Assembly: GCA_002716385.1 (NCBI GenBank) | Contig: PBAX01000027.1 | Coordinates: 124,001-188,000 of the forward strand | Direction of reading: 5' to 3' | Origin: Phycisphaerae bacterium | Lineage (GTDB): Bacteria; Planctomycetota; Phycisphaerae; Phycisphaerales; SM1A02 | Length of the DNA stretch: 64,000 bases | Shown: positions 9,306-18,222 of the stretch, one piece after another | How the letters are laid out: each line of letters opens with the position of its first letter | Numbering within the stretch: position 1 is the stretch's first letter | Position numbers and translations under genes: made by a program | The notes under the pieces: generated by a model | Told to the model about the DNA's origin: nothing | The model's input: the letters and a program-made list of their open reading frames with translations, nothing else | The model's database searches: none

Positions 9306-10553
9306 ATGAACAACAGAAAAGCATTCACCCTCGTGGAGCTGTTGGTGGTCATCTCGATCATCGCGCTTCTCGTTGGCATCCTGCTCCCAGCACTCAGCCG
9401 TGCACGCGATGCAGCGATGATCAACTCATCCAAGAACAACATCCGTAACGTCTACATGGCGAACCAGAACTACAACTCCGCCAACAAGGGTCGTCAGTTC
9501 GTCGGTGCACCTTCCGATCTTGCACGCTACGGCAACACCGTTGGTGCCGCTATCGCCGGCTATTCAGACGCGTTCGCCCTCTACGGCGAAGGTGACTCAT
9601 TCGGTGGTTGGGCTCCTGGCCCCGGCGTCCAGTTCGGTGAGACCCAGAGCGGTGTCGTGGTCTTCCCCGGCAACGTTCCTGAGTACATCGTCCCGCTCCT
9701 GTTCCCCAGCGGCCCCACCTCCACACAGTCCGCTCCGGGCTATGGCACTCACATGCATCCGAATGCACGTCAGATCGCCGAGTACATGGAAGACGACATC
9801 ACCAACAAGGCCTACTACGCTCCAAAGGACACGATCCTTCTTGAGGGCGTCAAGGACTGCCAGATCTCCCAGGGCAACCTCTGCCCAGGCGTTTCCGGCG
9901 AATGGGGTGGAGACTTCGGTTCATTCCGAATCAGCAAGCTTGGCACCTATGACTTCAGCCCTGCGATTCCAATGACCAGCTACATCTACTCACCTGCCAA
10001 CATGATGAGCAACAAGGTGTTCACCTACAAGCCAGGTGAAAACAACGGATTCAAGGATCCTTGCTCGTTCAACAACGGCTTCAAGGCACCTACGCTTGAT
10101 CAGAGCAAGTACGCCTCTCTCAAGGCCTACCTGACTGAGCAGCACTGGCTTCAGAACGTGACCGGCGAAGCATGCAGCCCCACATGGGACGGCATGGGCT
10201 CCGGCCACTGGCGTAGCACCACGAACCCTGATGGCTGGCACTGGGGCGGCTGCCACCCAGCACTCTACAACCACTCCTTCAGGTCCACACCGGTCACCGT
10301 CTTCAACGATGGCCACGTCGACATGCTCGACATCAACTCGGCTGACAAGTGCGACAACCTGGTTTCCAAGGCAAATCAGGACAAGTTCGGCTCAGACGAC
10401 AACCTGTGCGGTCTGTGGAATCGTAACACCCCATTCGGTGACAACGGCTACTTCCAGGAAGCAGCCACCGACTGGATGGACGTCAGTGTTGTTGCCCTGA
10501 CCGAAGGCGGCAGCAATGGCCGCGATCTGTGCCAGGACGTCATCAGCAACTGA
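9306..10553 (+). CDS. Prepilin-type N-terminal cleavage/methylation domain protein
   Basis: MNNRKAFTLVELLVVISIIALLVGILLPALSRARDAA type IV pilin-like N terminus; C-terminal VTVFNDGHVDMLD resembling planctomycete prepilin families. Confidence 0.85.
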   Translation: MNNRKAFTLVELLVVISIIALLVGILLPALSRARDAAMINSSKNNIRNVYMANQNYNSANKGRQFVGAPSDLARYGNTVGAAIAGYSDAFALYGEGDSFGGWAPGPGVQFGETQSGVVVFPGNVPEYIVPLLFPSGPTSTQSAPGYGTHMHPNARQIAEYMEDDITNKAYYAPKDTILLEGVKDCQISQGNLCPGVSGEWGGDFGSFRISKLGTYDFSPAIPMTSYIYSPANMMSNKVFTYKPGENNGFKDPCSFNNGFKAPTLDQSKYASLKAYLTEQHWLQNVTGEACSPTWDGMGSGHWRSTTNPDGWHWGGCHPALYNHSFRSTPVTVFNDGHVDMLDINSADKCDNLVSKANQDKFGSDDNLCGLWNRNTPFGDNGYFQEAATDWMDVSVVALTEGGSNGRDLCQDVISN

Positions 10554-10585
10554 TCCTGAACGTTCTGCGACAACGATTTGATTGG

Positions 10586-10616
10586 ACGACCGGCCCTCAG
10601 GGGCCGGTCGTTTTTT
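10586..10616 (+). terminator. Rho-independent terminator after prepilin-like gene
   Basis: ACGACCGGCCC-TCAG-GGGCCGGTCGT followed by a T-run (GTTTTTT). Confidence 0.9.
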
Positions 10617-10641
10617 CGTGGTAATCGCTACAATTCGAGAC

Positions 10642-12054
10642 GTGAATTCCTCAACATCATCCAAAAGTCATTCGCCAGCCTCCGCTCCCATCTACCACGA
10701 TGTCCTTGAACTCGTGGGCAATACTCCGATGCTGGAGATAAACCGTATAGACACGGGGCCATGTCGACTGCTCCTGAAACTCGAATCACAGAACCCCGGG
10801 AACTCGATCAAGGACCGGATTGCCATCTCGATGATCGATCGCGCCGAATCGGAAGGCGCCCTCAAACCCGGCGGACACATCGTCGAGGCCACTGCCGGCA
10901 ACACCGGCATAGCCCTTGCGTTGGTCGGAACACAAAGAGGGTACTCGGTGACTGTGGTCGTTCCCGACAAGATGGCCGAAGGGAAGATCGCGCACCTGCG
11001 AGCACTTGGTGCAGAAGTCGTCATGGCAAGATCGGATGTCGAGAAGGGACACCCCGACTACTATCAGGAAGTCGCAGCCAAGATCGCCTCGGAAAGAGGC
11101 GCCTACTACGTCAACCAGTTCTCCAATCAGGCCAATGTGGACGCGCACTACGAGACCACCGGTCCCGAGATCTGGGAACAGACGAATGGTGAAATCGATG
11201 CTTTCGTGGTTGGCGTCGGTTCCGGCGGAACAGTCACCGGCGTTGGTCGCTACCTGAAGGAAAAGAAACCCGATGTGAGAATTGTGCTGGCCGATCCGGT
11301 TGGTTCCGTACTTGAACCACTTGTGAACGAGAATCGAAAAGTCGATGCCGGCTCGTGGCTGGTGGAAGGAATCGGGGAGGATTTCATCCCTGACATCACC
11401 GACATGGATGTCATCGACGAAGCGATTGCAGTCTCCGACGGCGATGCCTTTGTGGCCGCCCGCGACCTCCTTCGAAAACAGGGACTTCTGTCGGGATCAT
11501 CCAGTGGGACGCTCCTAGCCGCCGCATTGATCTGGTGTCGTCGGCAAACCGAGCCAAAGACCGTGGTGAGCTTCGCTTGCGACCATGGAGCCAAGTATCT
11601 GGACAAGATGTTCAATGACCACTGGATGATGGATCAGGGCTTCCTCGAAAGGGAGGAACATGGGAACCTGAGGGATCTGATCGCACGAAGGCACAAGCAT
11701 GGCGAGGACTACACGATCCGTGAAGATCTCCCGTTGATGCAGGCCATCAAGGCGATGAAGCTGCACGACGTCAGCCAGATGGCCGTATTCGACGAGAATG
11801 ATTCGATAAAGGGCATTCTGGACGAGTCCGACATCCTCATGGCGGTCACCAAGGATCCGGAAAACTTCAATGAGCCGGTCTCGAAATTCATGACCAGTCG
11901 ATTGGTGACGGTCTCACCCAAGGATTCCATCGATGACCTGCTGCCGATCTTCAGATCGGATCAGGTTGCGATCGTCATGGAAGACGACAGTTTCTGCGGA
12001 CTAATCACTCGAATCGACCTCATCAACTATCTGCGGAAGAAACTGCTTCGCTGA
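10642..12054 (+). CDS. Cystathionine beta-synthase-type PLP enzyme with C-terminal CBS domains
   Basis: ELVGNTPMLEI, ESQNPGNSIKDRIA, EATAGNTGIALA, SGGTVTGVGRYLKE, GSSSGTLLAA plus CBS-pair tail; probable GTG start. Confidence 0.9.
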   Translation: MNSSTSSKSHSPASAPIYHDVLELVGNTPMLEINRIDTGPCRLLLKLESQNPGNSIKDRIAISMIDRAESEGALKPGGHIVEATAGNTGIALALVGTQRGYSVTVVVPDKMAEGKIAHLRALGAEVVMARSDVEKGHPDYYQEVAAKIASERGAYYVNQFSNQANVDAHYETTGPEIWEQTNGEIDAFVVGVGSGGTVTGVGRYLKEKKPDVRIVLADPVGSVLEPLVNENRKVDAGSWLVEGIGEDFIPDITDMDVIDEAIAVSDGDAFVAARDLLRKQGLLSGSSSGTLLAAALIWCRRQTEPKTVVSFACDHGAKYLDKMFNDHWMMDQGFLEREEHGNLRDLIARRHKHGEDYTIREDLPLMQAIKAMKLHDVSQMAVFDENDSIKGILDESDILMAVTKDPENFNEPVSKFMTSRLVTVSPKDSIDDLLPIFRSDQVAIVMEDDSFCGLITRIDLINYLRKKLLR

Positions 12055-12068
12055 TCAGGGAAAACAAC

Positions 12069-13271
12069 GTGAGCCACTCCTCAAATCATCTCGATACCGC
12101 CGTCGTCCACGCGGGACAGACACCATGCCCTACCACCGGAGCAGTCATGCCCCCGGTGTATCTCACATCGACCTATGCTCAGAAGTCGCCTGGAGTCCAT
12201 CAGGGATTCGAGTACACGAGAAGTCACAATCCCACCCGTTATGCCTTCGAAAGAAGCATCGCGAGGCTGGAGGGCTCCAACCTCTCCGAAGCGGACGATG
12301 TCTCCTATGGGGGGTTCGCCTTCTCGAGTGGTTTGGCCGCGATCGCCACATTACTCGATACGCTCAGCGCAGGTGATCATGTCGTCGCCATGGACGATCT
12401 CTATGGAGGAACGCATAGGCTCTTCAACAAGGTCCGTGCACGATCCGCAGGCCTTCGTTTCACCACCGTGGACATGACTGTCCCGGGAGCTCTGGAAGAA
12501 GCCATCCAGTCCGATACCAAGCTTGTATGGGTGGAATCCCCCACCAATCCGACACTCAAAGTCGTCGACCTTCCAGCCGTCGCGGCAATTTGCCGGGAAC
12601 GCGGCATATTGTCCGCCTGTGACAACACGTTCGCCTCCCCCATGCTCCAGCGGCCGATCGAGATGGGATTCGACATCACGATGCACTCCGCCACGAAGTA
12701 TCTGGGTGGCCACAGCGACTCGGTCGGCGGCGTTCTGGTCACGGCTGACAAGGAGATGGCCGAAACACTTCGTTTCCATCAGAATTCCGTTGGTTCTGTC
12801 ATGGCACCGTTCGATTCCTTCCTGATGCTCAGAGGCGTCAAGACACTGGCGTTGCGTATGCGGCGGCACAACCGGACAGCCCATGATCTCGCGGTGTGGC
12901 TTGAAAATCATTCCAAAGTCGCGCGCATCGTCTACCCCGGTCTGGAATCGCATCCACAACATTCGATTGCATCGAGAATCATGCAGCTTGATGGAGAACC
13001 GGCTGGTGGTGGCATGATCACGATCGTCCTCGATTCCGATCTGGATGGCTGCCGTCGATTCCTCGAGAACCTGTCCGTGTTCACACTTGCCGAGTCGCTC
13101 GGTGGCGTGGAATCACTGGTCAATCATCCAGCCATCATGACTCATGCTTCAGTGGATCCCGCTGTCCGCGAGGAACTTGGCATCGATGACTGCCTTGTCC
13201 GGCTTTCAGTGGGTATCGAGGATGGCAGGGATCTACAGGCGGATCTCGAGACCGCACTTGATGCCGTTTGA
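12069..13271 (+). CDS. Cystathionine gamma-lyase/synthase family PLP enzyme
   Basis: HSATKYLGGHSDSVGGVL PLP-Lys motif; SRSHNPTRYAFE; SLGGVESLVNHPAIMTHA; 14 nt after the CBS gene. Confidence 0.93.
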   Translation: MSHSSNHLDTAVVHAGQTPCPTTGAVMPPVYLTSTYAQKSPGVHQGFEYTRSHNPTRYAFERSIARLEGSNLSEADDVSYGGFAFSSGLAAIATLLDTLSAGDHVVAMDDLYGGTHRLFNKVRARSAGLRFTTVDMTVPGALEEAIQSDTKLVWVESPTNPTLKVVDLPAVAAICRERGILSACDNTFASPMLQRPIEMGFDITMHSATKYLGGHSDSVGGVLVTADKEMAETLRFHQNSVGSVMAPFDSFLMLRGVKTLALRMRRHNRTAHDLAVWLENHSKVARIVYPGLESHPQHSIASRIMQLDGEPAGGGMITIVLDSDLDGCRRFLENLSVFTLAESLGGVESLVNHPAIMTHASVDPAVREELGIDDCLVRLSVGIEDGRDLQADLETALDAV

Positions 13272-13284
13272 GGCCAGACCGCGA

Positions 13285-13509
13285 TCAGTTGCTGCAACTG
13301 CCTCCACCACAGCATCCGCATCCGCTGGAAGACGGGGCATTGATCCCCTGACTTGCCGTGGGAGCATCGACCTGAAAGGTACTGTGGACACGATGGAAGG
13401 TCCGGTCAAGACCCTCGGGATCCTCGACAGGCTCATCTGCTTCGGCCATCGACCTGAGCAAAGTCACAAGCGAACCATCTTCTTCACATCTGTATTCGTA
13501 GAGCGGCAT
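13285..13509 (-). CDS. FmdB-like small zinc-ribbon-type protein (degenerate)
   Basis: MPLYEYRCEEDGSLVTLL start as in the FmdB family; Cys-rich tail GCGCCGGGSC. Confidence 0.55.
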   Translation of the reverse strand: MPLYEYRCEEDGSLVTLLRSMAEADEPVEDPEGLDRTFHRVHSTFQVDAPTASQGINAPSSSGCGCCGGGSCSN

Positions 13510-13519
13510 GACAACAGTA

Positions 13520-13550
13520 TAGGAGCTCCCGCTGTCGGCGAGAGCTCCTA
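13520..13550 (-). terminator. Intercistronic hairpin between flagellin and FmdB-like gene
   Basis: TAGGAGCTC...GAGCTCCTA perfect 9-bp arms; no strong T-run. Confidence 0.4.
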
Positions 13551-13576
13551 ATCGAAGAACATGTAAGAAGGGATGA

Positions 13577-15061
13577 TCAGGAATGACTCAGAAGACTGAG
13601 AACCTGCATTGGATGACTGTTCGCAATCGACAAGGCCTGCATGGCCGACTGTGACAGCAACTGTGTTCGGGCAAGAGAGGCTGTTTCCCATGCCAGATCC
13701 GCATCGCGAATACTCGAATCCGCGGCGGCGATCTGTTCGAGCGTGGTACCGAGGGTATCTCGTGCAGACTCCAGTGTATATCTCATGAAACTGCCCAGAC
13801 GTCCTTGTATGTTGGAAACTTCCTGGACTGATTCATTGATGATCCGCTGAGCCTTGAGCGTATCGCCATCGACGATCGCAGCTGAACCGCCGGTTCTCAA
13901 CTCGCTCAATGCGCCGTCAAAGCCACCAATGGATCCGGTTGTCAGGGAACGAATACCCAGACTACTCAAGCCGGATCTGCCCGGTCCTGTGGCGATGTCG
14001 AAATACGCTCCGCCGGATACGATCTTGAAGTTGGCTGAACCCACGATGTTCGCCGACTCATCGAGCCGAACTTCGAGATCAAAGCCGTTGGCCACGACCC
14101 GACCTTCGAGCCCCTGCACACTCGCGACCTGGCCGTTGATCAACATTTGGGCATCCTGGCCGAAGTCCGAATGTTCGTTGTCCGCCTCGAATCCCCAGGC
14201 CGTGCCATCCCAGGACCTCACGAATGAGTTTCCGTTGCTGTCCTGACCGTTGACCTCAACGGCATTGATGTTAACGAACTGGTTGGAACCGTAGTCTCTG
14301 GTTGTGATTATCAATTCGTCGTTGGAAGACAGATCGACTTCGATACCAAGCTCCTCCGCGAAGGTGCTGATCGAAGCCTCCATGTCCAGTTTGTTGGTCC
14401 CATCGGCGAATGTGAACTGCTGCACGCCACCAGGACCTGTGATCTCGAAGGTGACAGAGAGCCCCATCGAAGTGTTCAGGACACCACCATTGAGCGTGAT
14501 GCCGGCCTGCGCCTTTTCTGCAGCCACAAGGACATCCGTATGGATGTCCAGCCCTTCACCACTGGTGCCGAGCCTCGCATTGTTGACATGCACCCAGTCG
14601 AAGTCATTGAGTCCTTCACCCGAGAGTTCATAATCGAGATTGCCGTCAAGCAGCTTGTTTCCGTTGAATTCCGTACCTGTGGCGATTCGATCGATGGCTT
14701 CCAGTATGAGATCAATCTCACCCTGCCTGGCCATTCGTTCCGTATCGCCAATTCCACCTTGAGTGCCTGATTCCGTAACGATCGCCTGAAGTTCAAGCAG
14801 AAGTTCATTGATCTCGGTAATGGCACCCTCAGCTGTCGCGATGATCTGTTCACCACGATTGATTGAGTTCATGGCGGCATCGATACCGACCATGTCGGAC
14901 TGCAGGGCATTGCTCGCCACCATTCCCCCGGGATCATCCTTCGCTGTTTCGACTCGAAGACCTGTACTCAGGTTCCTGAGGCTTTGAAACATCCGCTGGT
15001 TATGAGTCGACAGGGCATTGTGTGCCATGAAAGCCGCGATGTTGGTTGTGATGGGGCTCAT
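13577..15061 (-). CDS. fliC: Flagellin
   Basis: Conserved D0/D1 ends: NTNIAAFMAHNALSTHNQRMFQSLRNLSTGLRVETAKDDPGGM ... RTQLLSQSAMQALSIANSHPMQVLSLL. Confidence 0.95.
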   Translation of the reverse strand: MSPITTNIAAFMAHNALSTHNQRMFQSLRNLSTGLRVETAKDDPGGMVASNALQSDMVGIDAAMNSINRGEQIIATAEGAITEINELLLELQAIVTESGTQGGIGDTERMARQGEIDLILEAIDRIATGTEFNGNKLLDGNLDYELSGEGLNDFDWVHVNNARLGTSGEGLDIHTDVLVAAEKAQAGITLNGGVLNTSMGLSVTFEITGPGGVQQFTFADGTNKLDMEASISTFAEELGIEVDLSSNDELIITTRDYGSNQFVNINAVEVNGQDSNGNSFVRSWDGTAWGFEADNEHSDFGQDAQMLINGQVASVQGLEGRVVANGFDLEVRLDESANIVGSANFKIVSGGAYFDIATGPGRSGLSSLGIRSLTTGSIGGFDGALSELRTGGSAAIVDGDTLKAQRIINESVQEVSNIQGRLGSFMRYTLESARDTLGTTLEQIAAADSSIRDADLAWETASLARTQLLSQSAMQALSIANSHPMQVLSLLSHS

Positions 15062-15132
15062 GCCAGGATCTCCAGATTCATCCTCACTCGAGGAATGACA
15101 CGATTTGTGGTTCGTTGATGTACGTGCCCCTT

Positions 15133-15160
15133 CTATCGGTTGCCTGAAGAGGCGTATTCA
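15133..15160 (-). promoter_or_regulatory. Candidate sigma-28-like flagellin promoter
   Basis: Minus strand TGAATACG-N12-ACCGATAG, resembling TAAA-N15-GCCGATAA; ~72 nt upstream of fliC ATG. Confidence 0.3.
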
Positions 15161-15283
15161 GTACGACCTTGTATTCGTGTTACCGGTCCCGGATTCCCTC
15201 CTCAGCCATAGCTGGAATCAGGATGTGCGCATCATCTGCGCCTGTTGCATGAGGCGTCTCGACGCGAAAAAATCATCTATTGG

Positions 15284-15571
15284 TTATTGGACCTGATTTG
15301 AGACGCGGGTTCCACGAGGCTCCGACCCCTTCGGAGACTTGGCTGCAGGTCGATCCTCCGGCCGGATGATTCCGATCGGATTGTCCTCTATCGCACTGGC
15401 CTGTTCGTTTTCGGCACGAATGGCGTCATAAATCTCTCGACGGTGGACCGGAATCGTGGACGGTGCATTCACTCCGATTCGAACCTTGTCCCCACGGATA
15501 TCTACGATGGTGATTTCAACATCATCACCGATCATGATGGCTTCATCACGATGTCTCGACAATACGAGCAT
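15284..15571 (-). CDS. csrA: Carbon storage regulator CsrA
   Basis: MLVLSRHRDEAIMIGDDVEITIVDIRGDKVRIGVNAPSTIPVHRREIYDAI; GGAAGGAG upstream of ATG at 15571. Confidence 0.97.
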   Translation of the reverse strand: MLVLSRHRDEAIMIGDDVEITIVDIRGDKVRIGVNAPSTIPVHRREIYDAIRAENEQASAIEDNPIGIIRPEDRPAAKSPKGSEPRGTRVSNQVQ

Positions 15572-15674
15572 GCCTGGCTCCTTCCTTGGCATCTGACCCC
15601 TGCCCTGCAGGGACCGGCGAGCGACTCCATTCGCTCACGATGAATACATGTTTCAAGACGATTCAGGGAACGTG

Positions 15675-16121
15675 TCAGGCACTTGCCGCCTTCTGACCTT
15701 CAGCCAGCCTGGCGATCTCATGCCTCGTGGTCCATTTGCGATCCGCCAGCACGAGCTGCATGCCCTGCTGGTTCGAGAGGTTGATCACAAGAGGCCCCTG
15801 GAAGTTGGCTGTCAGCGTGTCGTCGTACTTGTTGACAATCACGAACAGCTGGGCTCCAGTGATGCCACTGATTCCCATCATGTCCAGTTGTTCCTGACGG
15901 ATGACCGCCTGATACTCGTCCGCCCAGAGGCATGGATCGGTCACGACGAATGCCAGTTCGGGCGTATCGGCGGACTGCAACCAGTAGAAGACACCCTCTT
16001 CATCAGGCTGCAACAGCACGAATCGCCTGTAACTGGCGAATCCGAGCAAACCAGATGGAAATGTAAGCACTCTCTCTTCCGCCACCTCGACTGTTCCGAA
16101 TCGAGTCGTCTGAACCTGCAT
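15675..16121 (-). CDS. fliW: Flagellar assembly factor FliW
   Basis: MQVQTTRFGTVEVAEERVLTFPSGLLGFASYRRFVLL...; adjacent to csrA. Confidence 0.93.
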   Translation of the reverse strand: MQVQTTRFGTVEVAEERVLTFPSGLLGFASYRRFVLLQPDEEGVFYWLQSADTPELAFVVTDPCLWADEYQAVIRQEQLDMMGISGITGAQLFVIVNKYDDTLTANFQGPLVINLSNQQGMQLVLADRKWTTRHEIARLAEGQKAASA

Positions 16122-16243
16122 GTGGACCTCCGTCCATGATGGGCCTGCCGTCTTACCGGCCTCTCGCAGCACGTCCTGTGCCGCGGGGCATCCTGCCTGT
16201 ATCACGTGGGCCCGGCCCTTTGAACCCACGATGGTGTCGCAAA

Positions 16244-18205
16244 TCAGAGATAGTCAAGTAGTGTCATCGAGACCGAACGAGCAGCGGTCGCCAATCCCGC
16301 CTGAAGCTGCTGTTGAAGCGTGGCGTATCGAATGCTGGCCTCCGTGTAGTCCAGATCCAGAATCCCACTTCTTAGCTGCTCGTCCATGATGATCGTGTCC
16401 TCGTTCCTGGCCATGGCGTCCGTGATCCGGTTGGTTCGAATTCCAACCTCGGCCTGAACAAGACCGAGACGATCCAGATCACCTTCAAGCCAATCAGAAG
16501 CAATCGATATGCCGGGCACGTCACCAGCCATCAAAGCGTCTCTGAGGTCCATCAGATGGGTGAAGAGGCCCTCGACGGCAACCATTGCGCGATCCTCGCC
16601 GACAATCGTTGCGCCTTCGACATCGACCAGCAGCCCCAGATCCTCGAGGGCGTTCGAGCCGTTCAGGGGCTCAAGTCGATACTCGCCGGCACCTCCGGAG
16701 GCGTCCTCGAGCCGGATCCCATTCCCCCTGAACGCGAGGCCGACCTTCAGGAGGCTCGGATCGCTGAGTTCCTGATCAGCCGTCAACCGAATCCTGTCCA
16801 GTACATCCCCGACCGTCCGGGATCCGGAGAGATCCACAGTGAAGCTCTCGCCATTTGAGAGCGTGATGGAGAAGTCCTGATCGAGGGTTGGATCGAGTTC
16901 ACCCGTCATCGGATCGACACTCCCCTCGAGTATGGAGACACCCTGCCCACGATTGAAATCGGACAGCAGCGTATCCCTATCGAGGGATCGAATACCCAGA
17001 TCCGTCGCCGTCTGACTTCCCGGCAATTCGCCGATACTCATCATGCTTCCTGATCTCAGATTCACCGCATCGAGCCTGTCGCCATCTTCATTGATCTCGA
17101 TTCGAATACCCATGTCCATCTGCTCGACGAGTCGGCGGATATCACCGACCGTCTCCGCCGATGAAAGATCCAGATCCATCGTCTGCATCCCGTTGGTGAA
17201 TCTGACGGTCTCGAGCTGGAAACCAAATGCCGAAACGGGCGTGTCATCTGTCAGCCGACGATCCAGATCGTCGCCGTTGCCTGCGGCCGGCCCGTTGTAT
17301 ACGTCCGCAATTCCCAGATCACGGGCTGTTCGACCACCGTTCACGTCGCGGATGGTGATCCCTTCGCCAGCCGGCAACACGACTGAAAGACCGTTTTGCT
17401 GCTGATTGATCTGGAGCGTGACACCCAGTTCCGACTGGAAACGCTGGATCACGTCGGCGATGGTGTGTGCGCCAGAGAGATCAAGCTGGGAAACGGTGCC
17501 GGCGGGCTCCTGCACAACCTCGAGGACACCAAGCAGTACGCCCTCCCCGGTGGCTCCGTTGAGTTCACTCAGAGGCGTGTCCACATCCAATACGGGATCG
17601 AGATCCCGATAGCCCTCTACTCTTGTAGATACGGCACCGAACGCCTCCTCTCCTCCCAACGTCAAAGGCACGCCTGACGTCAGCCCCAGATCGGTGATCA
17701 GACCGGAACCGTACCCCATGTATTCGATCAGACCATTGATGTCTGCATAGGGCGAGCGCATCGTCGCCGAACCCCCGAAGAGGTGGACTCCCTGATGAGC
17801 GGTATTGGCGATATCCATGAGCTGGACGAGAATGGCGTCGATTGCCTGAGCCTGAACCATGCGCTCCGAGGAATCGATCCCCGAGGTCGCCTGCTCCAGA
17901 CCGATGCCCTTGGCTTCGAGCACCAGATCAAAGGCATTGGACAGGGAGCCGTCGATGACACCCAACATCGCCTCACCATGTTCGAGATTGCGACCACGTT
18001 GACGCTGGGCCTCAAGCAGACCATCCAATGCGCTGATCGCACCGGCACCGATCGCATCGTCGGAAGGGCGAAGCAACCCCTGTCCGGTCGCCAGTTGCAA
18101 CTGCACTCGAGCCAGTGCAGAGTTACCTCTGCCAAGGCTGGCGGCGGCATGCTGCCACTGCAGGAGTGTCGGCGTTCGTCCAAATGATGGCTGGATGCTG
18201 TTCAA
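16244..18205 (-). CDS. flgL: Flagellar hook-associated protein FlgL (enlarged, flagellin-IN-like repeats)
   Basis: FlgL-like N terminus (LLQWQHAAASLGRGNSALARVQLQLATGQGLLRPSDD) and C terminus (LDLDYTEASIRYATLQQQLQAGLATAARSVSMTLLDYL); position after flgK. Confidence 0.88.
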   Translation of the reverse strand: MNSIQPSFGRTPTLLQWQHAAASLGRGNSALARVQLQLATGQGLLRPSDDAIGAGAISALDGLLEAQRQRGRNLEHGEAMLGVIDGSLSNAFDLVLEAKGIGLEQATSGIDSSERMVQAQAIDAILVQLMDIANTAHQGVHLFGGSATMRSPYADINGLIEYMGYGSGLITDLGLTSGVPLTLGGEEAFGAVSTRVEGYRDLDPVLDVDTPLSELNGATGEGVLLGVLEVVQEPAGTVSQLDLSGAHTIADVIQRFQSELGVTLQINQQQNGLSVVLPAGEGITIRDVNGGRTARDLGIADVYNGPAAGNGDDLDRRLTDDTPVSAFGFQLETVRFTNGMQTMDLDLSSAETVGDIRRLVEQMDMGIRIEINEDGDRLDAVNLRSGSMMSIGELPGSQTATDLGIRSLDRDTLLSDFNRGQGVSILEGSVDPMTGELDPTLDQDFSITLSNGESFTVDLSGSRTVGDVLDRIRLTADQELSDPSLLKVGLAFRGNGIRLEDASGGAGEYRLEPLNGSNALEDLGLLVDVEGATIVGEDRAMVAVEGLFTHLMDLRDALMAGDVPGISIASDWLEGDLDRLGLVQAEVGIRTNRITDAMARNEDTIIMDEQLRSGILDLDYTEASIRYATLQQQLQAGLATAARSVSMTLLDYL

Positions 18206-18222
18206 CTGATTACTCCCGTTAC

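Noticed and set aside
15214-15230. Alternative sigma-54 site upstream of fliC (minus strand AGGCGCAGATGATGCGC)
   Set aside because: GG-N10-GC spacing fits but several consensus positions mismatch; kept only as a weak alternative
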